In this document: positions 14,701 through 22,772 of the stretch, piece after piece
How positions within the stretch are numbered: the stretch's first letter is position 1
Layout: each line of letters starts with the position of its first letter
DNA from: Eubacteriales bacterium
GTDB taxonomy: Bacteria > Bacillota > Clostridia > Lachnospirales > Lachnospiraceae
Direction: 5' to 3'
DNA: 64,000 bases
Assembly (NCBI GenBank): GCA_030524545.1
Contig: JAUNGM010000004.1
Location: 90,697 to 154,696 of the forward strand
The notes under the pieces: model-generated
Databases searched by the model: none
What the model was told of the DNA's origin: nothing
Seen by the model: only the letters and a program-made list of their open reading frames with translations
Made by a program: the position numbers and the translations under genes

Positions 14701-16851
14701 GTTATGTACCGCCGTTCCGATAGCCACAACCGCTGCAGTAACTCCTGCGGCTGCCAATCCAAATTTCCCCGCCGCCGGAATCATTGTTCCCAAATCGCTC
14801 ACGAAAGCACCGATGCTCGGCGCTGTTTTTACCGCAAGGCCAATATTCTTAATGGCTCCTCCGATTGGTGAAAGAGCTGTCGCAACGCTACTTGCTCCTT
14901 TAAGCAGCTTTGCCGCTCCGGTCCCTATAAGGCCAGCGCTAAGCCAGCTTGTTAATCCCGCTTTTTCTCCTCCTGGCATAATCTTTGAGGCACTGGAAAA
15001 CAAATTTCCAAGCCCCTGCGACATCACATCAGCTCCTTTTGAACCGACCCACTCTGTGAATGGTTCAGCAATCAGCTTGTCCCAGGCAATATCTACTTTC
15101 CCAAAAAAGTCAGCGTTTTGCCATTCTTCCGATAAAGTCATGCTTCCAATGGTTCGTTTCACTCCACTTACTTTTCCATCTACAAAATCCATGAAACTGT
15201 TCAGGCCAGCTTCTACTCCCGGCATTTGTGCTGTAAGCCACTGCACCAGGTCTGTAAGGTACGGATCAACACGCTCTCCAAGAGAAATCTTCACTCCATC
15301 AAGAGCACTCTGCAGCAAAGTAATAGAGCCGCCAAGGTTGTCCAGCATCGTGTCTGCCATTTCATCAGCAGCACCAGTGGAATTATTGATCGCAGATGCC
15401 AGCTTGTTATAGTCTTCCTCTGAAGCGTTTATGATCGCCAGCATACCAGCCATGGCTTCTTTACCGAAAATGGTACTGGCCGCAGCTGTTTGTTCGGTTT
15501 CAGACAAGCCTCCGAGATTTGTTCGCATATCACCGATAACTTCTCCCAGCGTTTTCATTCTTCCATCGCTGTCTGTCAGGCTAAGATTGTATTTATCCAT
15601 TGCCGCTTTCATTTTATCTGTCGGAGATGCCATATTCGCAATGGCAGTTTTAAGCGAAGTTCCGGCCATTGAGCCTTTGATACTGGAGTTTGCCATGAGT
15701 CCCAGTGCAAGTGATGTATCTTCGATTGTATAATTCATGGCGCCGGCAATCGGAGCCACATATTTGAACGACTCACCAAGCATACTTACATTTGTATTGG
15801 CGTTTGCTGAGGCCTGCGCCATAACATCTGCGAAATGCCCTGCACTATTTGCCTTTAGTCCAAAAGCAGTCAAGGCATCTGTTACAATATCCGATGTTGT
15901 TCCAAGACTTTCTCCGGATGCAGCTGCAAGCGATAAGATACCGCCGATACCGGCTGTCATATCCTGCGTTTTCCACCCGGCCATAGCCATATAGTTGAAC
16001 GCTTCTGCAGATTCAGCCGCCGTAAACTTTGTGGTCGCACCCATTTCTTTTGCTTTCGCAGTTAAGCCATCTAACTCTTCGCCAGTAGCACCGCTTATCG
16101 CTGAAACCTGGCTCATCATAGACGAAAAATCCGTATATGTACCTACTGTATCTGCTGCCCCCAGGCTTACTCCGAGGATTGTTGCTCCTTGCAACAGAGG
16201 ATTTTTGAGCATATCAAGAATGCCTTGCAATGGTGCGGTCGCATTATCAACAATACCTATAACAGCATCAAAGGAAGAGCCGGCCCATGACTCTCCCTTA
16301 TCTCTTACACTATCAATAACAGGGCTTGCTGTATCGCTTGCACCTACTTCCGCAGTTCCAGACATCCCATCGAAATTCTCCACCGCATCTTCTGCCGCTC
16401 GTATCACCGGAGTAGCCGTATCGTTTGCTCCAACATCTGCGTCTCCAGAAGAACCGTCAAAACTTTCCAGTGCATCGTCGGCTTCGTTTATTACCCCGGT
16501 TGCGGTATCGTTGGCCCCTACATCCACGTCCGCTGCTGAACCGTCTAAGGTTTCTGCTTTATCAGAAATCTGATCCAATGTCTGGCTTGCAGAATCACTT
16601 ACCCCGACATCGATATCCGGTGCCATTCCGTCCAAAGACTCTGCTGAGTCAGATAGCCGGTCTATTTTACCGGATGCCTGGTCGTTAGCATCTACCCTTA
16701 CGTGGTGAGCCTTGTCCAGCCTATTTAACTGCTGTTCTGTCTTTTTCATGCTCTTTTCAAAAGCTGACATATTCCGGCTTGCAGACTGGACACCAGCTGC
16801 CGTATTATCTTTCACGCTTACAGGAATTTCTATTTTCACCGTCTCGGCCAT
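11743..16851 (-). CDS. Tape measure protein (TP901-1 family) with repeats and two LysM-like domains
   Basis: About 1,702 aa, setting tail length. Residues ~50-197 hold five 29-aa repeats. Residues ~215-540 are the TP901-1 core (QVSAISGATGEELDGLTAKA, FNYMAMAGWKTQDMTAGI, IFGKEAMAGMLAII). A hydrophobic segment around 630-720 probably crosses the host membrane at ejection. Two LysM-like modules lie at about 13.1-13.2 kb (GDCLSQIGEAVGMDWKEIA) and 12.8-12.95 kb (GDALEKVASAVGMTVDELA), unusual in a tape measure. The C-terminus is acidic. ATG at 16851 has GGAGG eight bases upstream; an in-frame GTG at 16860 overlaps that RBS. The length implies a tail roughly 250 nm long if the usual proportion of about 0.15 nm per residue holds. 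Confidence 0.9.
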   Translation of the reverse strand: MAETVKIEIPVSVKDNTAAGVQSASRNMSAFEKSMKKTEQQLNRLDKAHHVRVDANDQASGKIDRLSDSAESLDGMAPDIDVGVSDSASQTLDQISDKAETLDGSAADVDVGANDTATGVINEADDALESFDGSSGDADVGANDTATPVIRAAEDAVENFDGMSGTAEVGASDTASPVIDSVRDKGESWAGSSFDAVIGIVDNATAPLQGILDMLKNPLLQGATILGVSLGAADTVGTYTDFSSMMSQVSAISGATGEELDGLTAKAKEMGATTKFTAAESAEAFNYMAMAGWKTQDMTAGIGGILSLAAASGESLGTTSDIVTDALTAFGLKANSAGHFADVMAQASANANTNVSMLGESFKYVAPIAGAMNYTIEDTSLALGLMANSSIKGSMAGTSLKTAIANMASPTDKMKAAMDKYNLSLTDSDGRMKTLGEVIGDMRTNLGGLSETEQTAAASTIFGKEAMAGMLAIINASEEDYNKLASAINNSTGAADEMADTMLDNLGGSITLLQSALDGVKISLGERVDPYLTDLVQWLTAQMPGVEAGLNSFMDFVDGKVSGVKRTIGSMTLSEEWQNADFFGKVDIAWDKLIAEPFTEWVGSKGADVMSQGLGNLFSSASKIMPGGEKAGLTSWLSAGLIGTGAAKLLKGASSVATALSPIGGAIKNIGLAVKTAPSIGAFVSDLGTMIPAAGKFGLAAAGVTAAVVAIGTAVHNYTQEQKKLDLTEHFGDIALSAREVEAVASGILNAKYLVNVDLAMGAITKADDFAAEAQAALDENKTLTWKSSVGIELTAEERQTYTENIETFVESKISELEERTYAAHIQVQTFLGGTEEGVSLADSIEEWARADHLELSGLSEDLQTAVETALEDGIISVDEAQAVAALQDKMNSITSRWKQAEEEAQMDWITSEYGNLSGKDLEAGAFEDVVKSLSEQRQAASETVEASAKEFYATLNAMEAAGRLTSETNQHYKEIASEAIRNQQANDLMTSLSFETNTLNDTYGEALQSNFAKTQSNMEAQLSYLSNYVQNGDIGSMIQSMSMGNNFTQQGGGWDWTQSATQNNLDDLWATMKPDATAMTEMLDEYVNMGQAIPRQVMDSFNEAMQIGAASGDTDAAWQVYANSIAQSGDEALKSAVNEMVDNGQLPEEFNNAWKRATAEITDEPVELEGLKAEVNGDVDVNKDEWLQKIQANLDEGNIGTITAETDAEIEVTVDKGDCLSQIGEAVGMDWKEIAAYNGIEEPYTIYPDMTIKIPKGSIDVDSSETQAALSDAVQTAISSLESEGNVTEVSGSDIEVTLGEVTVNEGDALEKVASAVGMTVDELASYNGIEPGEVDVGMKIRIPVDQIEVDSSELNAAVDQTVAEASAVEPAEVDATANVTVEAESVDTSNVEGSAQEALDSAEGTASATMSADVTVDAASVDSSSAVEATQTDLDSQFSQEFPAEGTTGVTITKASDNIAKVYSQVGSELQAAFNSPYSASATVNVTVAYHITNPTASISTSSSGSTVTTSIAGHASGGEVGTNGPELSWLGEEGLEYVIPTVPGRKQRGIELWRKAGRTLGVLGADGEISAHANGGIVGAGSNLIPEDSYQFGQVEKDDTVWSVLGRSEKGDSNRDASEGEGTEISLNAMPNESGNGESNVEVNVTMNPVIKIEGGNMDEEKIFEVLQSRIREMADELGDEIAERMGKIFNNMPTVQEA
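16270..16704 (-). repeat. Five tandem 29-residue repeats in the tape measure gene
   Basis: Five consecutive 87-bp units encode the pattern xVGANDTATxVIxxAxDxxExFDGxSG; examples are DVDVGANDTATGVINEADD and DADVGANDTATPVIRAAED. A partial sixth unit follows (DAVIGIVDNATAPLQ). Units are acidic and each predicts one short strand and one helix. Unequal recombination between units would change tail length or the tail-tip domain in 29-aa steps. Confidence 0.8.
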
Positions 16852-16852
16852 A

Positions 16853-17049
16853 TCACTCACCTCCTTCCTCTCTTATGATTCCATTTGCTTCATCCCGACG
16901 TTTCTGTTCTGCTTTCAGCTGTATCATCATCGATTGCAGCATAAAAGCCTGCACGCCGGCAGGCTTCGCTATAAATTCATCTGGCGGTATATGGTGTCTC
17001 TGAAAAATAATGTGCAATAACGTAGCTTTTCCGCCGGCTTCGATTAGTT
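16853..17049 (-). CDS. Tail assembly chaperone, -1 frameshift extension (GT-type)
   Basis: A 64-codon open frame has no start of its own and is in the -1 frame relative to the preceding gene. A canonical slippery heptamer A AAA AAC lies at 17053-17047, immediately before that gene's TAA stop. Slippage gives continuation LIEAGGKATLLHIIFQRHHI and ends at TGA 16853, adjoining the tape measure start. The fusion would be 235 aa. This matches the conserved tail-chaperone frameshift (lambda G/GT; also known in contractile-tailed phages), where the longer form binds the tape measure protein. Seen: slip site and open frame. Inferred: use in vivo. Confidence 0.8.
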
Positions 17050-17559
17050 TTTTGCTACGTCCTCCATTGACGGTGTGAAACCAGAGATCTCATCCAGTTT
17101 TTCCAGGACCGCATCTTTTTCACCCGCTTTCAGTACCATGTCAATCAGCCCGATTCCATTAACAACATTGAATTTGTTCCAGGCATCGGTTCTGTCCCAA
17201 ATCTTCGTTCTGTCCTCTTCGATTGTTGCCTCGTAGATGAGTTCAGACCGGTAATCTGCTGCGTTGACACTTTCAGCAATGCGGATGCCATTTGCTTTAT
17301 TTCTCTTGTAATTGGTGTTTTTCTTTTTGATTTTGGTATATTCTTCCTCTGACATAGGACGGATTCTGAACTCCAGAACAATTTGTTTCTTTCTCACGAT
17401 CTGGATTGTGGCTACTTCGTCCATATCCGTTTTATAGGATGCCGCTGCGAGCAGGCCACCCAAAATATCATCTTCATACGCTCTGGTGTATGCTCTTTCC
17501 TCTTCCTTGCTCATTTCAACATCTACTGCTTCTGTTCTTTCTTCGACATTCTTACTCAT
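17044..17559 (-). CDS. Tail assembly chaperone (XkdN family)
   Basis: The 171-aa protein resembles XkdN: an acidic N-terminus (MSKNVEERTEAVDVEMSKEE), a central VRKKQIVLEFRIRPMSEEEY and a C-terminus GFTPSMEDVAKN. Such proteins coat the tape measure during tail assembly and are not in the virion. The gene sits between tube and tape measure, and its last codons form the frameshift site described for the extension. A terminator-like hairpin upstream would keep its level below that of the tube. Confidence 0.85.
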   Translation of the reverse strand: MSKNVEERTEAVDVEMSKEEERAYTRAYEDDILGGLLAAASYKTDMDEVATIQIVRKKQIVLEFRIRPMSEEEYTKIKKKNTNYKRNKANGIRIAESVNAADYRSELIYEATIEEDRTKIWDRTDAWNKFNVVNGIGLIDMVLKAGEKDAVLEKLDEISGFTPSMEDVAKN

Positions 17560-17587
17560 TGAAATTTTCCTCCTTAAAATGAAATAA

Positions 17588-17616
17588 GGGCCGCAGACAC
17601 ATTTTTGCTGCGACCC
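17588..17616 (-). terminator. Attenuator-like hairpin after the tail tube gene
   Basis: On the minus strand GGGTCGCAG pairs with CTGCGGCCC (nine pairs, one G-U) across an 11-nt loop, followed by TTATTTCATTTT. It lies in the 89-bp gap between tube and chaperone genes. Partial termination here would give more tube than chaperone and tape measure, as needed in tail assembly. The T-run is interrupted, so termination is probably incomplete. Confidence 0.6.
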
Positions 17617-17648
17617 TGTAATTTAACTATTTTATTGTGCTATCGCTC

Positions 17649-18110
17649 TTAGGCTTTCAACTTGCCCTGCGGCTGAACGTCTCCGTTTACATACAGAGAC
17701 CACTGCCTCTTGATGATGCTGCCTACAGAAATATTCTGTAAATCAATGTTTCCGGACGGAATGCAGTTCGGGTAAATAAAGCGCTCCTCAGAGCCATTTC
17801 TTCCCTTAATTACCCCCTGGAATTTCCATTCCGGCATTTCTCCTGCGGACTGCATTGCCAGAAGATCGCTGATGAAACCGCTGTCCTCTACAACACACTC
17901 TGTAAATGTCAGTGTAGTTCCAAAAGAATCGAAAATCTCAAACTCTTTTGGTGTACCAAGCGGACGGTATTTCTGATTTGTTACATTCATCTGAGCCTGA
18001 AACGTCTCGATAGTTGCCAATAATTTTCCTTTAGCGTTATACAGACCACCATTTTTGCCTGTCATGACTTTTCTGGAATCTGCAATCGCCTTTGTATTCA
18101 TAATAGACAT
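17649..18110 (-). CDS. Tail tube protein (XkdM family)
   Basis: The ~153-aa protein matches XkdM-type inner tube proteins of contractile tails (NGGLYNAKGKLLATIETFQA, PEWKFQGVIKGRNGSEERFI, GSIIKRQWSLYVNGD). It would stack as hexamers inside the sheath. Several starts are possible (TTG 18116, ATG 18110, ATG 18101); the ATG at 18110, ten bases after AAGGAG, is chosen. The sheath gene ends 20 bp upstream. Confidence 0.9.
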   Translation of the reverse strand: MSIMNTKAIADSRKVMTGKNGGLYNAKGKLLATIETFQAQMNVTNQKYRPLGTPKEFEIFDSFGTTLTFTECVVEDSGFISDLLAMQSAGEMPEWKFQGVIKGRNGSEERFIYPNCIPSGNIDLQNISVGSIIKRQWSLYVNGDVQPQGKLKA

Positions 18111-18130
18111 ACTCAATTATCTCCTTCCCT

Positions 18131-19546
18131 TTATTCTTCCTCTATTTCCGGAGCAAACCTGAACCGGTATACAAGATAGATGTGCTCCAAGCTGTCAACA
18201 TCATCAACAGCAATTAAAAACCATGCGCTGTCTCCCTTCGGAGGGTTCTTGCTGTCAAGGTAAGCCGTTCCTCCCGGTGCAATTTTCTTCTCGCCTGCCA
18301 TCGCATTGATTACATCCTGAATCGCAGAAATAACAGCTGCTCGTCCATCATCATCGTTGTCCACCGGTCCAACCATCGGTTCAACTGTAGCATCAACACG
18401 ATTCATCAGTTCGTATCTGGTCTTCATGCGGCGGATTTTCTTCCATCCAGCATCCTGATCTCCAGACAATGTAACCAGGGTATTGATTGCTTTTTCAATC
18501 CACACCTGTCTGCTTTTGCTGAGAGTAAGTACCAAGCATCCTGATCTTAAAGCCTTAATAATCTGAGCATTTTTCAGTTTTTCATTAAGACTTACCGCTC
18601 CTGTGATTACTACATGGGTAAGAGATTCGTTAGACGGGGAGGCGATAATCATTCCTGCAATTCTTGCTGCCGCCAGATAGCCCTCATATACCGTTCCGTC
18701 CGCTGCAGTCCAACTGTTGAGAACATAGTGCATTTTCTCGTCATTGAAAGCGGCTGCGTGCTGCATCCTCGTTTCCAAATTGACACTCTTCGGCTCACTT
18801 ACACAAGTATAAGGATATTCGCCCTCCTCAAATTTCCTTGTGATAAACGCATGAAGCAGTGCGTGTACTGCGGGATCTTCGGAGTCAACTGCTACTCCAT
18901 CCCAGCTTTCTTCTTCGCTTGCCTCAAAACCGCCGCCATACGCTTCGACATCTGCTGTCGGATCGGCTCCTGCGGTGAATGCCTGCTGAGAAACCACAGC
19001 GATTGTTCCATCTCCGGCGGCAACCTTTTTTGCTGTTACATACGAACTGTTAGCAAAGGCTGTGATAATACCATCAACTTCCCCCTCGCCGGCCGCAAAA
19101 GATACAGTCTCTAAGGTCTTTGTCCCTTCATGAATAACCGCCTGTTTCAAAGTTTCATCGTCCAAAGATTCTTTTACAGAAAGTGTGAACTCTCTACTTG
19201 TCGGGTACAAGGTTGTGAGGGTAACAACGCTTGTATCTGCGCCATCTTTCAGAGTAATCTCTGCCGCTTTTCCTCCTGATCCAACACGAACAACAACGAT
19301 TTCGTTAACTCCTCCGGCTCTCAGTTCCGTAATTACATTTGCGCCCTTTCCAGAACCAATAACTGATGCAACATCATCGCCTATCTCTGTCCGCACCGGA
19401 GTATTGAGAGGTCCCCATGTACCGGCCACAACCGCTAATCCTACGCTCTCGGCAGCACCTGCGATTTCTACGCCGCCTGCATTCTCTGAGCGTCTGTATA
19501 CGCCAGGGCGTTCTTTTGTTTCTCCTATTTTCCAAGTTCCGCTCAT
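18131..19546 (-). CDS. Contractile tail sheath protein (XkdK family)
   Basis: The 471-aa protein has the sheath signature: N-terminus TWKIGETKERPGVYRR, the domain VGLAVVAGTWGPLNTPV, and the conserved C-terminal domain with ALRSGCLVLTL and KIRRMKTRYELMNRV through WFLIAVDDVDSLEHIYLVYRFRFA. It shows the phage has a contractile (myovirus) tail. The start overlaps the stop of the preceding gene by 4 nt. Confidence 0.95.
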   Translation of the reverse strand: MSGTWKIGETKERPGVYRRSENAGGVEIAGAAESVGLAVVAGTWGPLNTPVRTEIGDDVASVIGSGKGANVITELRAGGVNEIVVVRVGSGGKAAEITLKDGADTSVVTLTTLYPTSREFTLSVKESLDDETLKQAVIHEGTKTLETVSFAAGEGEVDGIITAFANSSYVTAKKVAAGDGTIAVVSQQAFTAGADPTADVEAYGGGFEASEEESWDGVAVDSEDPAVHALLHAFITRKFEEGEYPYTCVSEPKSVNLETRMQHAAAFNDEKMHYVLNSWTAADGTVYEGYLAAARIAGMIIASPSNESLTHVVITGAVSLNEKLKNAQIIKALRSGCLVLTLSKSRQVWIEKAINTLVTLSGDQDAGWKKIRRMKTRYELMNRVDATVEPMVGPVDNDDDGRAAVISAIQDVINAMAGEKKIAPGGTAYLDSKNPPKGDSAWFLIAVDDVDSLEHIYLVYRFRFAPEIEEE

Positions 19547-19848
19547 TTCTCTACTACCTCCTTGCCCTTTCCTAAGAATTTATTGATAATTTCAGCGGCC
19601 TCTGCTCTGGTCGCCTGTGTCTTTCCAGCCATTTTCATTGCCGCACGAATAATATCCGGGCTATAGGCTTTGTCAAAAGCTGTACCTGATGCCTTGACAA
19701 ACTCATCAACGGTATATACAGATACACCTTCCTGCTTTTTCGCTGCGTTATTGCCCGTGGCATCGTTCTCTTTGGCTTCAATGGTGGAATTTACCACTTC
19801 GCTGTTTTCAGCCGCATTTACGGCCTCTGTAGATTTCTTTGCTGCCAT
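19543..19848 (-). CDS. Small acidic protein upstream of the sheath
   Basis: The start is ATG 19848 with AAAGGAGG upstream; the longer frame from 19869 lacks a good RBS. The 101-aa protein has a low-complexity Ala/Glu/Asn N-terminal half (AAKKSTEAVNAAENSEV) and a folded C-terminal half (YTVDEFVKASGTAFDKAYSP ... AEAAEIINKFLGKG). It may be a sheath-associated or neck protein. No family is recognised. Confidence 0.6.
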   Translation of the reverse strand: MAAKKSTEAVNAAENSEVVNSTIEAKENDATGNNAAKKQEGVSVYTVDEFVKASGTAFDKAYSPDIIRAAMKMAGKTQATRAEAAEIINKFLGKGKEVVEK

Positions 19849-19849
19849 A

Positions 19850-20743
19850 CTATCTTTCCTCCTTTTCACTAATGTTTATCTGACTCAATGGGTGCTTGCA
19901 CTCAATAAGTCTCGGTAATGAATACTGCGCCTTTATCGTTATTTGCCCTCTCGTCAAATAATCAGCTGCGTTCTCAACAGAAACTTCAAATACGAACATC
20001 GGGCTATCGTCAAGCATGATTACTTCCCCTGCTCGTTGAAGGCAATCTGCCAGATACCTCGACCAGCCGTTGCGCATTTCCGGTTCTGGCGCAATCACAT
20101 GGACTGATAACATACAGTCCACCCAGGTAAGTGCGTAGGTCTCCCTATTCGTTTTGTACGATTGGACACGCACATAAAAAGCCGGGTGTTCTCCACTCGG
20201 CTCATAAAATGGCTCTATTTTGTCTTCACCTATTACCAGGCATCCCGGCTCCAATCCTTTCAACCAATGCTGAACTGCCTGTGCCGGGTCTGGATTACTC
20301 GTTGTCTGCAGACTGTATTCCAGAATATCAAATCTCAGGGTGGCTCCTGCAATTCTTGCCGCTACTCCTCTGTCTCTTCCTGTTCCTGTCATGGTAAACA
20401 TTTCTGTTCTGGCCCATGCAAAGGCATAATGAGAGTTTCCGTCTGGCTTTACGATCAAATTCTTCAAGCACTTCCGGATATAAGGTTCAATATCCTCCGG
20501 CATTGTCTTGGTTTCATCGCAGTACAAATCCACCTGCATAACTCCAGCGCTTTTTCTTTCTTCATCAGCCTGCATATCAATAGCATATATAATTCGGGGG
20601 TACTGCTCTCCTTTCCAGTCCTTCTGCCGATCATCAGGAGCATTCTGATAGAACACTGCCGGTCTTTCTGCATACTCAGCTAAGTTCTCTGTAAGTATTT
20701 CAAATGATGAAAAACGTCGGAGGATTAATTCGTCAAGTGTCAC
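19850..20743 (-). CDS. Tail-terminator/neck-region protein
   Basis: The frame is open from 20812, but the start is placed at GTG 20743 because it overlaps the preceding gene's TAG (TAGTG) and has a GGAAGGGGGG Shine-Dalgarno stretch; this gives 297 aa. The N-terminus TLDELILRRFSSFEILTENL and segments such as VMQVDLYCDETKTMPEDIEP suggest a phage neck or tail-completion protein that closes the top of the tail. Position between the gp10-like and sheath genes fits this. The assignment is by context. Confidence 0.55.
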   Translation of the reverse strand: MTLDELILRRFSSFEILTENLAEYAERPAVFYQNAPDDRQKDWKGEQYPRIIYAIDMQADEERKSAGVMQVDLYCDETKTMPEDIEPYIRKCLKNLIVKPDGNSHYAFAWARTEMFTMTGTGRDRGVAARIAGATLRFDILEYSLQTTSNPDPAQAVQHWLKGLEPGCLVIGEDKIEPFYEPSGEHPAFYVRVQSYKTNRETYALTWVDCMLSVHVIAPEPEMRNGWSRYLADCLQRAGEVIMLDDSPMFVFEVSVENAADYLTRGQITIKAQYSLPRLIECKHPLSQINISEKEER

Positions 20744-21027
20744 TATTGCCGCCCCCCTTCCGGGATATATGTATCTACCGCCTGAAGGTTTTCCGACCAG
20801 CGGATTTCCCACATACCCCCTGCCACTTCCTTGGCTGATATTTCAAAAAAACTGGTGACATTCGCTATTGCCGGATGATGCAGCACTCTTATCAGTTGCG
20901 TATTTACAGCCGATACGATACCTGTCTTCGGGTCCTTCCAGCATTTATGCTTTGCGCATATCAGAAAACCTTTCTTGATGCTTTCTACATCGAACACCTT
21001 TTCCGTGTTCTCAATCAGCAAACTCAT
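20743..21027 (-). CDS. Small head-tail joining region protein
   Basis: The 94-aa protein begins MSLLIENTEKVFDVESIKKG, contains AKHKCWKDPKTGIVSAVN, and ends SENLQAVDTYIPEGGRQ. It has an AGGGGG RBS and overlaps the downstream gene start. It lies between the HK97 gp10-like protein and the neck protein, so a structural or assembly role at the neck is likely. No motif identifies a family. Confidence 0.55.
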   Translation of the reverse strand: MSLLIENTEKVFDVESIKKGFLICAKHKCWKDPKTGIVSAVNTQLIRVLHHPAIANVTSFFEISAKEVAGGMWEIRWSENLQAVDTYIPEGGRQ

Positions 21028-21038
21028 AATTACACCCC

Positions 21039-21485
21039 CTATACATACGGTTCATCAAATATTGCTTTGATTGGAGGCAGCGCTTTTTGGGTAATCTTAT
21101 CTACGAAGGGCCTGGGCTGAATCATCCCTCCGGGCGTTCCGTTTTCCATGTAGTCTGCATAAAATTCCTGGCTCTCCAACTCAATGTTGATGTTGTCTCC
21201 TCCGCCAGTTACGTTTCCAGTCCAATGCAAACGAAGATTGCCGGTCCTTCGAGCAGGCACTTCGCCGGGAGCTGATGCCCGGTATGTACCTCCTCCTGGT
21301 TTTCGGTAAACTCTGCCGCTCCCATTCCCTCTGAGAACTTCAAGCTCAGCATTTCGCAGCTGATTAACCGCCCTGGTTCCTCTCGATAATAATTGACGAT
21401 TAACCTTGGCTTTCATCTCTCCGACTTTTGCCCGCACTGCTTGCCCTGCTGTACCCAATGCAGATGTGTCAATCCACAATTTCAT
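21039..21485 (-). CDS. HK97 gp10-like neck protein (XkdI position)
   Basis: The 148-aa protein has the HK97-gp10 pattern: a basic helical N-terminus (KVNRQLLSRGTRAVNQLRNA), YRASAPGEVPARRTGNLRLH, a YADYMENGTPGGMIQPRPFV motif and a C-terminal helix. This family caps the tail and joins it to the head. Its ATG overlaps the preceding gene's stop by 4 nt. Confidence 0.85.
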   Translation of the reverse strand: MKLWIDTSALGTAGQAVRAKVGEMKAKVNRQLLSRGTRAVNQLRNAELEVLRGNGSGRVYRKPGGGTYRASAPGEVPARRTGNLRLHWTGNVTGGGDNINIELESQEFYADYMENGTPGGMIQPRPFVDKITQKALPPIKAIFDEPYV

Positions 21486-21835
21486 TTCACATCCATCCTT
21501 TCCTCAACATAGTAAATAGTGCAAACTCCAATACTTCCAGGCTCTTCAAGTCCCTGAATAAGAAATATGCGATTTCCAAGAACCAACTTGTCCTCTGCTT
21601 TTGCCTTTGGTCTCCCATCTTGCACAATCGCATGCGTGATCGGATGCTCAAGCTGCCCCCATTCAAGTTTCTGCTTCGGCGTAGCTTCCGCAAGTGCTCC
21701 TTTCAGCGTCCGGCTTCCATCGCAATCATATGAGGTTTGAGGGCGGCCTGTTCTTCCTATCGTTGCTTTATTCTCCTCAATGATAAAGTCTTTATACAGA
21801 TTGCCTGGTCTCAGGTACATAAATGACCTTCTCAT
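21482..21835 (-). CDS. Head closure/stopper protein
   Basis: The 117-aa beta-rich protein begins MRRSFMYLRPGNLYKDFII and contains EWGQLEHPITHAIVQDGRPK and KLVLGNRIFLIQGLEEPG, the pattern of small head-tail adaptors that stop DNA leaking from the portal. It overlaps both neighbours by 4 nt. The family call rests on size, beta pattern and position. Confidence 0.7.
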   Translation of the reverse strand: MRRSFMYLRPGNLYKDFIIEENKATIGRTGRPQTSYDCDGSRTLKGALAEATPKQKLEWGQLEHPITHAIVQDGRPKAKAEDKLVLGNRIFLIQGLEEPGSIGVCTIYYVEERMDVK

Positions 21836-22254
21836 TTTCTATCCAGCCTCCCTGCTCTCCTGTTTTGCATCATTCCAGTATAGAAATATGGGGCCTTTCC
21901 TCTTTCTGAACCAGGAGGACTCGGAATTTTTATAGATTCCAGCTCAACTTCTTTTTTCAGCTTCTCGTAGTCCTCTCTCCAAAGTTTTGCCCTGTCGGAC
22001 AATGAAAAAGAAAGCGGCCCTTCCTTCGTATCTACTTCATATGCAAACCTTCTGCATATGCTCTCCAGCAGTGCCAGCTTCGCACGTTTCCATTTGTCCG
22101 GGAACATACTGAGGGCGGCACTGATTTCCTCGTCCGTTAATGCGCACGTATCAGAACCGCCCTCAACCATCGTATCTCCCAGTTCAAACCTCATTCGATC
22201 TTTTCCGGCTTCTGCGATGCTCCCAGGTTCGTAGGTGTAGTTGCCTTTTGCCAT
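21832..22254 (-). CDS. Head-tail connector protein
   Basis: The 140-aa mainly helical protein (ALTDEEISAALSMFPDKWKR, then AKLALLESICRRFAYEVDTK) looks like the adaptor that docks under the portal. A basic tail (NRRAGRLDRK) follows. It lies two genes after the capsid gene, as the connector does in PBSX-like phages. It has a GGAGG RBS. Confidence 0.75.
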   Translation of the reverse strand: MAKGNYTYEPGSIAEAGKDRMRFELGDTMVEGGSDTCALTDEEISAALSMFPDKWKRAKLALLESICRRFAYEVDTKEGPLSFSLSDRAKLWREDYEKLKKEVELESIKIPSPPGSERGKAPYFYTGMMQNRRAGRLDRK

Positions 22255-22274
22255 AAGGAATCACCTCCAGATCA

Positions 22275-22760
22275 TTATTCCGTTGTATCTTCGGTTACAG
22301 TACCCTCTGAGAAGTCGTTACCGCCTGTGGATTCGTTTGTTTCCGTTTGTTTGGAGGAAATGTTGGTGGCTCTCTTTTGAGCCGCTTTTTTGACTCCTGT
22401 GCGGGAATCACACGCATGGAGAACGATCAATACATTCTCTTCCGTCACTTTTTCAATGGCCTCCTCTGCCTCGGGTACATTCATCTGCATAATCGCAAAT
22501 ACATGCTGTGTCTCTCCAATGCTCAACGGAACAGACATAACCTGTGCAGTATCTCCATCTTCTTCCTTTACCACAGGTACAAGCACCGTATCGCCGGTGC
22601 TGCCTGTCTCAAGAATTCCTGTTGCAACGTCTTCCACAATAGCAATCACTCCAAGGCGTTCCTGCACCTCTGCGCAAGCTACAAACTCGGCCGGTATTTC
22701 GTCATTGACGAAAAAGCTCTGGCCTCCGAAGCTACACGGTTTTTTAGCAATCAGCCTCAT
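22275..22760 (-). CDS. Small capsid-adjacent protein, unknown
   Basis: The 161-aa protein begins MRLIAKKPCSFGGQSFFVND, a short N-terminal domain seen in many Firmicute prophages after the capsid gene, and ends with a Thr/Glu/Ser-rich disordered tail (~125-161). Basic residues near 118-130 (GVKKAAQKRA) precede the acidic tail. It may decorate or brace the head-tail junction; the function is not known. Confidence 0.55.
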   Translation of the reverse strand: MRLIAKKPCSFGGQSFFVNDEIPAEFVACAEVQERLGVIAIVEDVATGILETGSTGDTVLVPVVKEEDGDTAQVMSVPLSIGETQHVFAIMQMNVPEAEEAIEKVTEENVLIVLHACDSRTGVKKAAQKRATNISSKQTETNESTGGNDFSEGTVTEDTTE

Positions 22761-22772
22761 AATTTTTCCTCC

